From Bacillus salacetis (GTDB lineage Bacteria > Bacillota > Bacilli > Bacillales > Bacillaceae_B): a stretch of DNA of 64,000 nt. The DNA is taken from assembly GCF_003581585.1 (NCBI RefSeq), contig NZ_QXIR01000025.1, positions 1 through 64,000 on the forward strand, read 5' to 3'. Position numbers and translations under genes: made by a program. The notes under the pieces are model-generated. The model ran no database searches and had not been told where the DNA came from. It saw nothing but the letters and a program-made list of their open reading frames with translations. Within the stretch, counting starts at the first letter, position 1. The number at the start of each line of letters is the position of its first letter. Positions 17,932-27,304 of this stretch are shown here, piece after piece.

Positions 17932-20232
17932 ATGTCTAAATTATTTTATAAAATAGGGAAAACAGCATACAGCAAGCCATGGGCATTCATTGTCAGCTGG
18001 CTGTTGATTCTGGGAGTCATCATAACGGTCATTGCAACCAACGGTGTTCACATGAGCAGTGAAACCAGGATTGAAGGGACAGAAGCACAAGATGTGTTGG
18101 ACAAGCTGGCGGAAGAGTTTCCAGCCGTTTCTGGCGGACAAGGCAGTTATATCTTTGAGGTGCCTGATGGAGAACAAGTGGATGGGCCGGAAAATGCAGC
18201 CTCACTTGCAGGCGCCATCAACAAGATTTATGAGTTGGATTATGTCGTCAACCCGCTTGAAATGATCGAAGAAAGCGGTGGTATGGCTCAGTTACAGGAG
18301 ATGCAGAGTCAATTAGCACAGGTACAGGAATCTGATGTTTCATATAGACCTTTCGTTTTGAATGAGATGCCTATACCAGGAGTGAAGATTTCAGAAGAAG
18401 GAAATATCGCTCTGTTTCAATTTCAATTAACAGAGCAAGTGGAGAGTTTAACTGAAGATGAAATCCAACAGTTGAACGACTTAGCCATTGAGGCAGAAGA
18501 AGATACTTCGATTACGGTCATTCCGACTGGTACACTTCAAGGAACAGATATTCCAATTGGCGGAACGCATGAAATCATCGGGCTTGTCATTGCCGGCATT
18601 ATCCTGATCGTTACATTAGGATCACTGGTAGCAGCAGGACTTCCGTTAATTGTTGCCCTGATTGGTGTCGGTGTGGGTGTTGGCGGAACATTTGCTTTAT
18701 CAAGCGTATTTGAAATCAACAGCCTGACTCCTACCCTTGCATTGATGATCGGGCTGGCCGTTGGAATTGATTATGCCTTATTCATTGTGAATAGACAGAG
18801 AAAGCTGATCATCGAGGAAGGTCTTTCGGCAAAAGAAGCTGCGTCCCGTGCATTGGGTACAGCGGGAAGTGCCGTATTCTTCGCCGGACTGACAGTCATC
18901 ATCGCCTTATGCGGAATGCTGGTTATTGGGATTTCGTTCTTAAGCAGCATGGCGCTTGTCGCTTCGATGACCGTGTTTATTGATGTACTCGTAGCACTTA
19001 CCCTATTGCCTTCACTTTTAGGATTGATAGGTGAAAGAATTGTATCAGCGAAAACAAGAAAGAAAGTGAGTAATAAAGAAAAATCAAAACCGTCATTTGC
19101 CAGCCATTGGATCAATGGAATCATCAAATTCAAATGGCTTGTGGCACTTTTGGTTGTTGTGATTCTGGGAACGATGGCTATTCCAGTCGGTGAAATGAAC
19201 TTAGGGATGCCTTCAGGGGCCAGTGCAAATAAAGATACGGCAGTAAGACAGAGTTATGACCTTATTTCAGACAACTTTGGAGAGGGCTATAATGGAACGC
19301 TGCTGCTTGTCGCTGAAGACAAGGACGGCAATCCGATAAATCCACAAGAATACATTCAGGTACTATCCAATATCAGTCAACTCGACAGTACTGTAGAAGT
19401 TTCACCAGGCGGATTCAATGGTGAGGGGACCATCGGGATCATGAGCATCACACCGGCAGATGGTCCTACAGATGAGGAAACCAATGATTTGGTTCATTAT
19501 TTAAGAACAAATGATTCTCTTCTTGAAAATACAAACCTCGAGATCGGGGTTACAGGGTTAACGGCGATCAACATTGACATTTCCGAGAAGCTGGCGGAAG
19601 TATTCCCGATTTACATCGGAATCATCGTCGTCTTGTCCCTGGCCATCCTGCTGGTTGTTTTCAGATCAGTGATTGTTCCGATCAAAGCAACACTTGGTTT
19701 CTTATTAAGCATCATGGCGACATTTGGTGTTACGACAGCCGTGTTCCAATGGGGATGGTTCGGGTCATTATTCGGGATCGATACCGGAGGTCCGCTGCTG
19801 AGTTTCATTCCAATCATGGTCACAGGTATTTTGTACGGATTGGCTATGGATTACCAAGTTTTCCTTGTATCCTCTATGCGTGAATCTTATATTCATGGTA
19901 AAAAAGGTGATAAAGCCGTCATCAGTGGATATACGATTGCAAGTAAAGTGGTTGCAGCAGCCGCCTTGATCATGGTTTCTGTATTCTCCGGATTCATCTT
20001 CACTGAAGATATCATGATCAAACAAATCGGTTTCGCCCTTGCTTTTGGTATCCTGATTGATGCCTTCTTGATCCGTATGATTTTCGTGCCTGCCGTCATG
20101 TCCATGTTTGGTGACAAGGTTTGGTGGCTGCCAAAATGGTTAGATAAGTTACTGCCTAACTTGGATATTGAAGGAGAAAAGTTGATAGAAGAACTTTCGA
20201 AAGACACCAAGAAGGAAAAAGGAAAAAGATAA
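17932..20232 (+). CDS. MMPL-family RND transporter
   Basis: 766-residue membrane protein resembling the YdfJ/MmpL group, which exports lipids or hydrophobic compounds using the proton gradient. One N-terminal membrane helix (residues ~15-35) is followed by an extracytoplasmic domain, five helices, a second outer domain from ~420, and five more helices. The proton-relay GIDYALF and MDYQVF Asp-Tyr pairs are present in helices 4 and 10. AGGAG lies upstream of ATG 17932. Co-transcribed with tetR and closed by a strong terminator at 20307. The substrate is not known. Confidence 0.92.
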   Translation: MSKLFYKIGKTAYSKPWAFIVSWLLILGVIITVIATNGVHMSSETRIEGTEAQDVLDKLAEEFPAVSGGQGSYIFEVPDGEQVDGPENAASLAGAINKIYELDYVVNPLEMIEESGGMAQLQEMQSQLAQVQESDVSYRPFVLNEMPIPGVKISEEGNIALFQFQLTEQVESLTEDEIQQLNDLAIEAEEDTSITVIPTGTLQGTDIPIGGTHEIIGLVIAGIILIVTLGSLVAAGLPLIVALIGVGVGVGGTFALSSVFEINSLTPTLALMIGLAVGIDYALFIVNRQRKLIIEEGLSAKEAASRALGTAGSAVFFAGLTVIIALCGMLVIGISFLSSMALVASMTVFIDVLVALTLLPSLLGLIGERIVSAKTRKKVSNKEKSKPSFASHWINGIIKFKWLVALLVVVILGTMAIPVGEMNLGMPSGASANKDTAVRQSYDLISDNFGEGYNGTLLLVAEDKDGNPINPQEYIQVLSNISQLDSTVEVSPGGFNGEGTIGIMSITPADGPTDEETNDLVHYLRTNDSLLENTNLEIGVTGLTAINIDISEKLAEVFPIYIGIIVVLSLAILLVVFRSVIVPIKATLGFLLSIMATFGVTTAVFQWGWFGSLFGIDTGGPLLSFIPIMVTGILYGLAMDYQVFLVSSMRESYIHGKKGDKAVISGYTIASKVVAAAALIMVSVFSGFIFTEDIMIKQIGFALAFGILIDAFLIRMIFVPAVMSMFGDKVWWLPKWLDKLLPNLDIEGEKLIEELSKDTKKEKGKR

Positions 20233-20306
20233 ATCAAGAACAGAGGATAGGCAGATTGCCTTAATCGGCTCCGTTCCTGATGAGTGATCAACAACGAACA
20301 TACTGG

Positions 20307-20346
20307 AGAGGAGTACGAACGTGCAGCGTTTTGTACTCCTCTTTTT
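20307..20346 (+). terminator. Terminator of the tetR-MMPL operon
   Basis: AGAGGAGTAC / GTACTCCTCT stem with a 16-nt loop, then a T run. Confidence 0.85.
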
Positions 20347-20439
20347 CATAGTCCTGAAAATCCACTGGCTATTGCGGGGAGTGCAGAGAGACTATAGCGT
20401 GGTCTAAAATTCATGTTACTTCATATCGTTGTACTCGGT

Positions 20440-20626
20440 ACAGAGAAAGTTCCTTGCCTGTTCGGGAAATGGAAATAGAATGGCTGCAGCAGGAATGAAG
20501 CTTTTATCCCGATGCTTCTAGTATAGGAAGCGAAAATCACTGTATTTATTGATCCTCACATTTAGCCTTGTTTCCAGAAGGTGTTTTTCTTTTACCAGGG
20601 AATGCACTGTTCTCTCGTTAGCGTAA
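20440..20626 (+). repeat. Diverged intergenic repeat, copy 2
   Basis: Counterpart of 14180-14370, with the same GAGAAAGTTCCTTGCCTGT and TCGTTAGCG blocks. The rest of 20350-20932 shows no gene on either strand. The nitronate monooxygenase begins at 20933. Confidence 0.5.
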
Positions 20627-20932
20627 AACTGATAAATCATTATTAGCGCGTATGCACATTGCCTGTATTTGCTGCGTTAGAAAAATACGAATATCTCCAT
20701 TGAGATCACTTTTGCTGATTTCATTAATCTCCTAAAATCATTGTACGTGCTTTCAAATAAGGAAAAAGCTAGTATTAGGAGAAGGGAGGGGGATTACCTC
20801 CTGTCGTCTTTAATCATCGGTTTTTGCGCTTTCATTAATCTCTCTAGTTAGTATTGCGACAGATGGATTAATGAGTATACGTGATAGCCAGAATTCTTTT
20901 TGTACGTTCATTCTTACTCTTGAGGTGGTTAT

Positions 20933-21856
20933 ATGTTGAATAATAAAGTAACAGACCTTTTCAAAATCCGTTATCCCATCATTCAAGCACCTATGGCTGG
21001 TGGTATAACAACTTCTCAATTGGTATCTGAAGTATCCAATTCCGGCGGCTTGGGAATGATTGGAGCAGGCTATATGACCCCGGAACAAATAAGAGAACAA
21101 ACTATAGAAATCAAGAAATTAACAACGGGTTCTTTTGGCATTAATCTATTTGTACCGAACGAAGTGAATGTTTCAGATAAATCCATTGAAATCGCAAAAG
21201 AAAAAATGGAACCAATAAAAGAAGAATTACATGTTCAGCAAGATGAAAGTGTGGAAACTTTTGACTATGATCAGTCGTTGGTAACTTTCCGGGAACAAAT
21301 CAAGGTTGTTATTGAAGAAAAAATCCCTATTTGTTCATTTACTTTTGGTATTCCTTCTGAGGAGATCATTGGCGAGTTAAAACAACACAATATTACCTTA
21401 ATGGGAACGGCAACAACCGTTTTGGAAGCAATTGAAAATGAAAACAAAGGAATGGATCTCGTTGTCGTTCAAGGAAGTGAAGCTGGCGGCCATCGGGGAA
21501 ACTTTATAAAAGATACTCAAGAGAGTTTAATAGGGTTAATGTCCCTGATTCCTCAAGTTGTTGATCATGTAAGCATCCCCGTAATAGCCGCTGGAGGGAT
21601 TATGGATGGAAGAGGGTTGATGGCATCGCTATGTTTAGGAGCTCAAGGTGTCCAGATGGGAACCGCATTTTTAACTTGCGTTGAAAGTGGCGCTAATCAA
21701 ATTCATAAGGATGCTATTATGAATTCCGCAGAAGATGAAGTTATCTTAACCCGTGCATTTTCCGGTAAAGAGGCCAGGGGTATCAAAAACAAATTTATTT
21801 CAGAGATGCAGAAATATGAATCATCTCACTTTGGTCTGGACAAAGCCCCAGATTAG
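20933..21856 (+). CDS. Nitronate monooxygenase (2-nitropropane dioxygenase family)
   Basis: 307-residue FMN-dependent TIM-barrel enzyme that oxidises alkyl nitronates such as propionate-3-nitronate. Family hallmarks: YPIIQAPMAGGITTSQLVSEV at the N-terminus, the glycine-rich SNSGGLGMIGAG, QGSEAGGHRG containing the active-site His, and PVIAAGGIMDGRGLMASL, which binds the FMN phosphate. ATG 20933 follows GAGGTGG by about 6 nt. Usual length for the bacterial family. Monocistronic, as far as can be seen. Confidence 0.92.
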   Translation: MLNNKVTDLFKIRYPIIQAPMAGGITTSQLVSEVSNSGGLGMIGAGYMTPEQIREQTIEIKKLTTGSFGINLFVPNEVNVSDKSIEIAKEKMEPIKEELHVQQDESVETFDYDQSLVTFREQIKVVIEEKIPICSFTFGIPSEEIIGELKQHNITLMGTATTVLEAIENENKGMDLVVVQGSEAGGHRGNFIKDTQESLIGLMSLIPQVVDHVSIPVIAAGGIMDGRGLMASLCLGAQGVQMGTAFLTCVESGANQIHKDAIMNSAEDEVILTRAFSGKEARGIKNKFISEMQKYESSHFGLDKAPD

Positions 21857-22000
21857 CTAGAAATCAAAGTGTCTCCATGTTAATGAAATTATTAGTCAAC
21901 GAAGCCCAAAACACTTTAAAATGATAACCATTGAAAATGGGCTCTTATATTTTTTGAAAACAAATTTTATATAAGCGGTAACAATATGCTGAACTAACCA

Positions 22001-22031
22001 GTCCTTGCCGAGAAAAGAGCCATCCTTTGCG
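22001..22031 (+). mobile_element. Solo relic of an IS21-type terminal repeat
   Basis: The stretch TCCTTGCCGAGAAAAGAGCC followed by ATCCTTTGCG matches the subterminal repeat of IS element B (TCATTGCGGAGAAAAGAGCC, then AGTCATTGCGG) with a few changes. No transposase remains nearby. It is likely the remnant of a related element. The rest of 21857-22217 holds no gene. Confidence 0.5.
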
Positions 22032-22217
22032 TAATGAATGCAAATATATTTGGAATATGGAAAGCCTCATGTTTTCCATGTTGGAAATGATGTTAAAGAG
22101 GAGTCTTTACTTAAACCAATGGCCTGTTTGTTCATTTTGGAAAAATAAGCTGATATGATAAAGCTTAACCGCACAACATCATCACGTGCTTTTACAAAAA
22201 AATAGAGGTGAAGTTTC

Positions 22218-22661
22218 ATGAGCTGGAATTTAAAGAAATTCGACGAGCTAACAAATACTGAACTATATAACCTTTTAAAAGAAAGAACCTTCGTTTTTGT
22301 GGTGGAACAAAATTGTCCTTACCTTGAAGTTGACGGTAAAGATCCGTTTTCTTATCATCTTTTTAAAGAAGACAATGGGGAAATCATTGCGTATTTAAGG
22401 ATTCTGCCGGCAGGTGTTTCTTATCAGGAAGTTTCTATTGGAAGAGTTTTTGTAAAGAAAGAATACAGGGGTCAGGGACATGCAGAGGAACTTTTAAGTA
22501 AAGGGCTGGAGTTTATCCAAAAAGAGTTAAATGAAACAGCCGTCAAAATTCAAGCCCAGGATTATTTAAGAAAATTCTATGGTGCTTTTGGTTTTAAGCC
22601 CATATCTGAAACCTATTTAGAAGATGATATCCCTCACGTTGATATGCTGCTGCAAAAATAA
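22218..22661 (+). CDS. ElaA-type GNAT acetyltransferase
   Basis: 147 residues matching the ElaA branch of the GNAT superfamily, which transfers acetyl from acetyl-CoA to an amine. N-terminal LKERTFVFVVEQNCPYLEVDGKD is the ElaA signature, and SIGRVFVKKEYRGQGHAEELL is the acetyl-CoA-binding R/Q-x-x-G-x-G/A loop. The tail AQDYLRKFYGAFGF is conserved. GAGGTGAAG lies before ATG 22218. A decayed copy lies at 14383. Substrate unknown. Confidence 0.88.
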   Translation: MSWNLKKFDELTNTELYNLLKERTFVFVVEQNCPYLEVDGKDPFSYHLFKEDNGEIIAYLRILPAGVSYQEVSIGRVFVKKEYRGQGHAEELLSKGLEFIQKELNETAVKIQAQDYLRKFYGAFGFKPISETYLEDDIPHVDMLLQK

Positions 22662-22781
22662 GACAACTATTCCTGTTCGGCAGGAATGGACATGCAGATT
22701 GTTTTTTGAAAATTCGTTAATTTGGTATGATGTAATTTATAAGCAGAAAAATAAAAGTATACAGAGGGAGTGCTTAATAAT

Positions 22782-23588
22782 ATGGAATACATAACACTTA
22801 ATAATGGGCTGGAAATGCCAATTGTCGGTACAGGTACAAATACGTATGGAAAAGAAAATAATGATTATAACGCGGCGGTGACAAATGAAATTCCTGAACT
22901 TCTATCAGCATTGGAATTGGGATACCGTTCAATAGACGCAGCCATCATGTATCGTAACGAAGAACTCGTCGGTAGGGTTTTAGCAGAAAGCACAGTGCCT
23001 CGTGAAGAGTTATTTATTACAACAAAAGTTCCTGCCGAAGAAGAATATATTGCTTCTAAGGAAGCTACCCGGGCAGCGATCGATAACAGTCTGAAAAACT
23101 TTCAAACAGACTACCTTGACCTGCTTCTAATTCACTTTCCTATCGAAGAAAAAGGGCAACTTCAAAACACTTGGGAAGTCTTTGAAGAGTATTACGAAGC
23201 GGGCAAACTGAAAGCAATCGGCGTGTCAAACTTTAGAAAGAATCATCTGGAGGAATTGAAGGAATTCGCTAAAGTGAAGCCAGCCGTAAATCAAATTCAA
23301 ATTAACCTCAAAGAGCCGAACAAAGATCTTCTTGCTGTATTAAAAGAAGAGGGCATTACACCCGTTGCATGGGGACCTATGAAAGTTGAAGACCATCAAA
23401 AAGAAGTCTTGGAGGATATCGGTAAAGCCTACAAGAAATCTGGTGCACAGATCTTACTAAAATACCAAATCCAACGCGGTGTGGTCGTAATCCCTAAATC
23501 TCACAACCGTGAAAACCAGGCAGCTAATTTAGATCTCTTCGATTTCCATTTATCTGCAGAAGATATGGAAAGAATTGAAAACTTATAA
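22782..23588 (+). CDS. Aldo/keto reductase
   Basis: 268-residue NADPH-dependent aldo/keto reductase. The catalytic tetrad is visible: Asp in SIDAAIMY, Tyr in the same segment (AIMYRNEE), Lys in FITTKVP and His in LLIHFP. The cofactor-binding VVVIPKSHNRENQAANL is near the C-terminus. I start it at ATG 22782 with GAGGGAG about 11 nt upstream; a GTG at 22770 lies within that ribosome site. Slightly shorter than the usual ~280 residues but complete across the barrel. Probably reduces small aldehydes or ketones. Confidence 0.9.
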   Translation: MEYITLNNGLEMPIVGTGTNTYGKENNDYNAAVTNEIPELLSALELGYRSIDAAIMYRNEELVGRVLAESTVPREELFITTKVPAEEEYIASKEATRAAIDNSLKNFQTDYLDLLLIHFPIEEKGQLQNTWEVFEEYYEAGKLKAIGVSNFRKNHLEELKEFAKVKPAVNQIQINLKEPNKDLLAVLKEEGITPVAWGPMKVEDHQKEVLEDIGKAYKKSGAQILLKYQIQRGVVVIPKSHNRENQAANLDLFDFHLSAEDMERIENL

Positions 23589-23911
23589 ACGTTAGTTCTT
23601 CTTACTTGGGGTATTGATGGTAGAACCAATTTGCATCTGCTCAGCTCATAGTAGTGAGCTCTGGACTCCTGTCATACCAAATGAAAGAAATAAAAAAATG
23701 CTGGCATCCAATTTAGGAAGTCAGCCTTTTTATTGAAATTTTAACATATGGTGACCCTTCCTAAATATATATTGGAAATGTAGATAGGGGGGACTATATT
23801 TGACCTATTAAATGTGCGTGTCAATGACGAGAAGGTTGAGAAGGGGCAGTATCCCTTTACACGAAGATTCAAAAAGGCTGTAGAAAGTGGAGTAAAATGT
23901 TATAAAATAAA

Positions 23912-23956
23912 AAACCTCATGAGATCAAGTCTGCAACCCTTGATCTCATGAGGTTT
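23912..23956 (-). terminator. Strong terminator, minus-strand lipoprotein gene
   Basis: Perfect 18-bp stem (23912-23929 with 23939-23956). On the minus strand it is followed by TTTTATTTTATAA. The remaining gap 23589-24006 shows no gene. Confidence 0.8.
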
Positions 23957-24006
23957 ATTGTGTTTTCCACCTTTAAGTCAATCAACTAGCAGAAAAAGCT
24001 AGCTGT

Positions 24007-25128
24007 CTACTGATAATTAACAAAAGCCGGAGCAGGATCCAACTCCAACACATCCTTAGGATTCATCAACGGCTCATCCTTTTTATAGAACACTTTGAAC
24101 CCGCCGTACTGAATAGGCTGCTTCTGGACAAATTCATTGTACCCGGCTCGTTTGATGGCATCCAGGCCATGGCCGTCAAAGTTGATGACGACTTCCACGT
24201 TTTCTGTGGGCTTTATGGCATCCCGATTGATCAGGACATCTTCAGCAAATTGATGGACGATGACCATTTTGTCTGGAAGTCCGTTTTCTGCTGTCAGGTT
24301 TGATACGTATTCAATCGCTTCTTGAACTTCCTTGCCGTCGACGGTCCCCAAATTTACTCCAGGAATTTCGCCTTCCTGGACGTGGAATTCTGTATCGATG
24401 GCTAAGTGGACATAAGGTAGCTTCAAGTATTTTTCTATTGATTTCACCTGGTTCATGACAGTATCCCTGGCGAGCTGGACGTCCAGGATCAGCAGGGCAT
24501 TGTTTTCCTTGGCCAGCTTTGCATATTCTTCGATATCTTTATCCGCTGTCGGATGGATGTAATCACCATCGTCTCCCGGGCTTCGCTGGGCTATGGTCGA
24601 AATCAATTCGATGGCCGGGATGGCCGGTCTTTCAGGGTCCAGTTCAGAATATGCTTTGGTTTGGGCCTTCAATTTGTCCATCAACACCTCTGGACTGTAT
24701 TCCCCAAGGATCCCCATGTTTTCGGAATTGGGATGGCCGTAATAGGACACAACTCTGTGTTCTTTTAGTGGCCCATCCGATAAATCCTCGACGCCTTTTG
24801 GCATGACTTGTCCTAACGGAACACTTCTTGTTGTGTCTCCGCCGTGCGCCTGCGTTCTTGGCATTTCCTCCAGCTGCTGGCTGGTATAGTTTGTCTTAAG
24901 CTGCTTAGCACCCTCAGTAGGTTCAATTGCCTGATAGGAGGCTTCAAGTTTAAATCTTGGTGACTTCGCTGCCCCCTCAAGGGTATAATGCTGCTCCTTG
25001 AAATCCAGCATTGACTTCTCATGCAGCACGGAAGCCTGGTCTGAAGTACTGGCGGTTTGTGCACAGCCTGTTAACATTAAATACGGAAGGGCAGCCACGC
25101 AAGCCCCTGTTCTTAGTTTCTTATTCAC
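24007..25128 (-). CDS. Lipoprotein with a TIM-barrel-like domain, function unknown
   Basis: 373 residues with a lipoprotein signal (KKLRTGACVAALPYLMLTGC; lipid Cys near residue 22). An unstructured linker runs to about 120. A conserved-looking domain from VVSYYGHPNSENMGILGEY follows, with alternating beta-alpha segments (LLILDVQL, VHLAIDTEFHV, MVIVHQF, VVINFDGHG). These suggest a TIM-barrel hydrolase-like fold with acidic residues at strand ends. I cannot name the enzyme. GTG start 25128 has AGGTGGG about 6 nt upstream. Monocistronic on the minus strand, with its own terminator. Confidence 0.75.
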   Translation of the reverse strand: MNKKLRTGACVAALPYLMLTGCAQTASTSDQASVLHEKSMLDFKEQHYTLEGAAKSPRFKLEASYQAIEPTEGAKQLKTNYTSQQLEEMPRTQAHGGDTTRSVPLGQVMPKGVEDLSDGPLKEHRVVSYYGHPNSENMGILGEYSPEVLMDKLKAQTKAYSELDPERPAIPAIELISTIAQRSPGDDGDYIHPTADKDIEEYAKLAKENNALLILDVQLARDTVMNQVKSIEKYLKLPYVHLAIDTEFHVQEGEIPGVNLGTVDGKEVQEAIEYVSNLTAENGLPDKMVIVHQFAEDVLINRDAIKPTENVEVVINFDGHGLDAIKRAGYNEFVQKQPIQYGGFKVFYKKDEPLMNPKDVLELDPAPAFVNYQ

Positions 25129-25612
25129 GTTATCCCACCTGTTATGAATTTATGAAAATATGTACTTGTTGAAGGCGGTTTTTCACCGATCAATCAAATT
25201 TTCATTCTCAAAATCTAGTATAAATGAAAAATCCACCCTTTTTGAAATCAAAAGCTTCAATTTTAATACCCTAAGCAGAAATAGATGAAACGTTCATGGG
25301 AAAAGAATGGGAGTTATTTGTGATTCGAACGAATTTTTCAGGCTTTTTTACATTATGGAAAAGAGAAAGTAGAGGGGGCTTATTCAGTATGGTAGTGATT
25401 TGTTGAGTACGGAAGGGAAATCCCTCTAATCAAATAGGTAAATCTTCCAAACTTTTTGCTTATAGGAGTCAAAAAAACGTTACTAAATATGCCCTCTTAA
25501 AATCATTTATTCTTTTGGTAATATAATGACATTTTTTACAATAAATGTGTTAATCTTTCTATGGAGTACTTCTGGCCGGAAAAACTCTAAAACAATTGTG
25601 GAGGGATTACTG
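25129..25612. other. Divergent intergenic region
   Basis: Separates the minus-strand lipoprotein gene from the plus-strand secreted-protein gene. No gene or structured RNA recognised. It is AT-rich and must hold the promoters of both. Confidence 0.5.
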
Positions 25613-25999
25613 GTGAAAAAGATTATTAGAGTTACAATCTTGGTTTTGGTAATGTCACTTTTGGGAGTTTCTTCGTCACTGGCAGCTTCAGGTACTTTTG
25701 TTACCGAGGATGGCAGCTATGAGACTAGTGTGGCAACTACAAGTTCAAAAAACGATGTCAGAATTAGCGTAAGCCGCCTCCAAAGACATTATAGTAATGG
25801 GGCTTCTGGTTCAGCGGGAGCGAGCATGTTACAAGCGAGATTATGTTCTGCATCTACTGGAAACTGTACAGTGTTTCAATCATTAAGCGGTGGAAGTACA
25901 ACATTTACTAATATGATACCATCTACATATTATGTAGACATCAGAGACTCATTAAGTGATTCAGTAATCAGTGGATATGTAAACGCATACGCTTACTAA
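25613..25999 (+). CDS. Small secreted protein, function unknown
   Basis: 128 residues. The signal peptide KKIIRVTILVLVMSLLGVSSSLAAS is predicted to be cut after AxA. The mature part is rich in Ser/Thr/Gly with two Cys (RLCSASTGNCTVF) that could form a disulfide. It looks beta-rich. GTG 25613 has GGAGGG 7 nt upstream. An ATG-type extension to 25526 in the same frame would place extra residues before the signal peptide and is rejected. A short hairpin at 26050-26075 may terminate it. No family recognised. Confidence 0.75.
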   Translation: MKKIIRVTILVLVMSLLGVSSSLAASGTFVTEDGSYETSVATTSSKNDVRISVSRLQRHYSNGASGSAGASMLQARLCSASTGNCTVFQSLSGGSTTFTNMIPSTYYVDIRDSLSDSVISGYVNAYAY

Positions 26000-26049
26000 A
26001 AGATTTCGACCATTCGTGGAATGTGTGGAATAAAATGATGAAATAGTTG

Positions 26050-26075
26050 GGGATCCTTTTATAGAGGGTCCCTTT
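26050..26075 (+). terminator. Probable terminator of the small secreted protein gene
   Basis: GGGATCC / GGGTCCC stem followed by TTTT. Confidence 0.5.
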
Positions 26076-26234
26076 TAAAGTTGATTACTTTTTTAAGTTT
26101 TGAGTGGAATAAGGAGGGAGCCCCCTGCTTTAAAACGAAGAAGAATGACAAAAGTCCTAAATTTTAATAGGAGTATTAATTCCCAGTATAAGAGATACCA
26201 AGGGAGGAGGGGGAGGAATCCTCCCTTTAACTGT

Positions 26235-26504
26235 TTATGTTCGTTCTTTCATGTCCTCTTCATACAAAGTGAAAGTATCTTCCTCAATATCTTTCAACAG
26301 AGTGCTGGGGCTTAGGTCAAGGCCCGCAGAGATTTTAAATAGAGTCGGCAAGGTCATGGCTGCATTGCCTCTTTCTATGTTGCCAAGGTGCGTGTCATGG
26401 ATTCCTGAACGGTTTGCCAGTTCTTCCATTGATAGTCCATTAAGCTTTCGGTGCCTTCGTATTATCTTACCGGCATTTGTTATTAAGATTTCTTGCATTC
26501 TCAT
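26235..26504 (-). CDS. XRE-family regulator downstream of comK
   Basis: 89-residue single-domain HTH_3 repressor: GKIIRRHRKLNGLSMEELA, then HDTHLGNIERGNAAMTLPTLFKI. It shares layout and several residues with the XRE protein at 27305, so the two look like paralogues. GAAGG lies 9 nt before ATG 26504; a second ATG two codons later is possible. Together they flank a ComK-like gene on the same strand, suggesting a local regulatory unit for competence-type control. This is inferred from position. Confidence 0.85.
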   Translation of the reverse strand: MRMQEILITNAGKIIRRHRKLNGLSMEELANRSGIHDTHLGNIERGNAAMTLPTLFKISAGLDLSPSTLLKDIEEDTFTLYEEDMKERT

Positions 26505-26604
26505 AACCTTTAACCTTCTTTCTCTATTTTGATAAATATTATTTAGCGAATCCGATCTGCTGCTGATAAGTTAATCCGCCTTAGTGTTTAGGATTACACC
26601 CCTT

Positions 26605-27087
26605 TTACCCGCCAATGCCATCTGCAAAATACATCATGGAAAAATGGGCAGTCCGCTGCAGCTGTTTCTTGATTACTGCTGGAGACTCACTCATATACAG
26701 TTTTCTGCCGCATTTCAAAGTTACAAGAGATCGTATCGTTTTATCGGCGGTTATCGCATGCGTGATGGATTGAATATGTGAGGGAAACAGCCAGCTGCAT
26801 TCAAAGGTTTCAGGTGAAAGTGTGGGAAAGGCAAAGATGTTCTGCTGCGGCTTGATGGCAATCGGCACTTTTCGTTGATAGCCGGTATAATATTTGACGG
26901 ATTCCCGTCTTCCTTCATAACTGGAGTAACCTTGCAGACAGGCTTCTTTGATGATGGAGAAGGGAGGTTGAGTTACATACAGAATGGTATCAGGTTCGAT
27001 GACTTTTGTGAGGTATTCCGGGTGTTTAGCAGGCAACAGGGCGGAAGTTAAATGGGAAATAGTGTAGCTCGATAAGATTTCTTTCAT
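26605..27087 (-). CDS. comK: ComK-family competence transcription factor
   Basis: 160-residue member of the ComK family, the DNA-binding master regulator of competence genes. Conserved features: GYSSYEGRRESVKYYTGY, VPIAIKPQQNIFAFPTLSP, a Cys-Ser-Trp following, then the LYMSESPAVIKKQLQRTAHF segment. It is shorter than B. subtilis ComK (about 190 residues), mainly lacking the C-terminal tail. ATG 27087 has AGGAGAG 6 nt upstream; the longer open frame upstream has no ribosome site. Flanked by two XRE regulators on the same strand. It could be a full activator or a paralogue. Confidence 0.85.
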   Translation of the reverse strand: MKEILSSYTISHLTSALLPAKHPEYLTKVIEPDTILYVTQPPFSIIKEACLQGYSSYEGRRESVKYYTGYQRKVPIAIKPQQNIFAFPTLSPETFECSWLFPSHIQSITHAITADKTIRSLVTLKCGRKLYMSESPAVIKKQLQRTAHFSMMYFADGIGG

Positions 27088-27253
27088 GAAACACTCTCCT
27101 AGAATTGGTCTGCAGTCAGGGATCAGTTTGGTTTCTTCCCATGCAGTCTTTTTATTTTTCCTTGCCTCTTTATTATTATGGGTATATTTGGGAATTAACA
27201 CAGACTGAAGAGTGTATTTCTGAAAAATCTGATAATATAGGTCGTCATTCGAC

Positions 27254-27285
27254 AAAAGCCTCCCGGTTAATGAGAGGCTTTTTAT
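27254..27285 (-). terminator. Terminator between the XRE and comK genes
   Basis: AAAGCCTC / GAGGCTTTT stem with T runs on both strands, just past the stop of the upstream XRE gene. comK therefore probably has its own promoter in 27088-27250. Confidence 0.65.
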
Positions 27286-27304
27286 CAAATACCGTTATAT
27301 CAGA

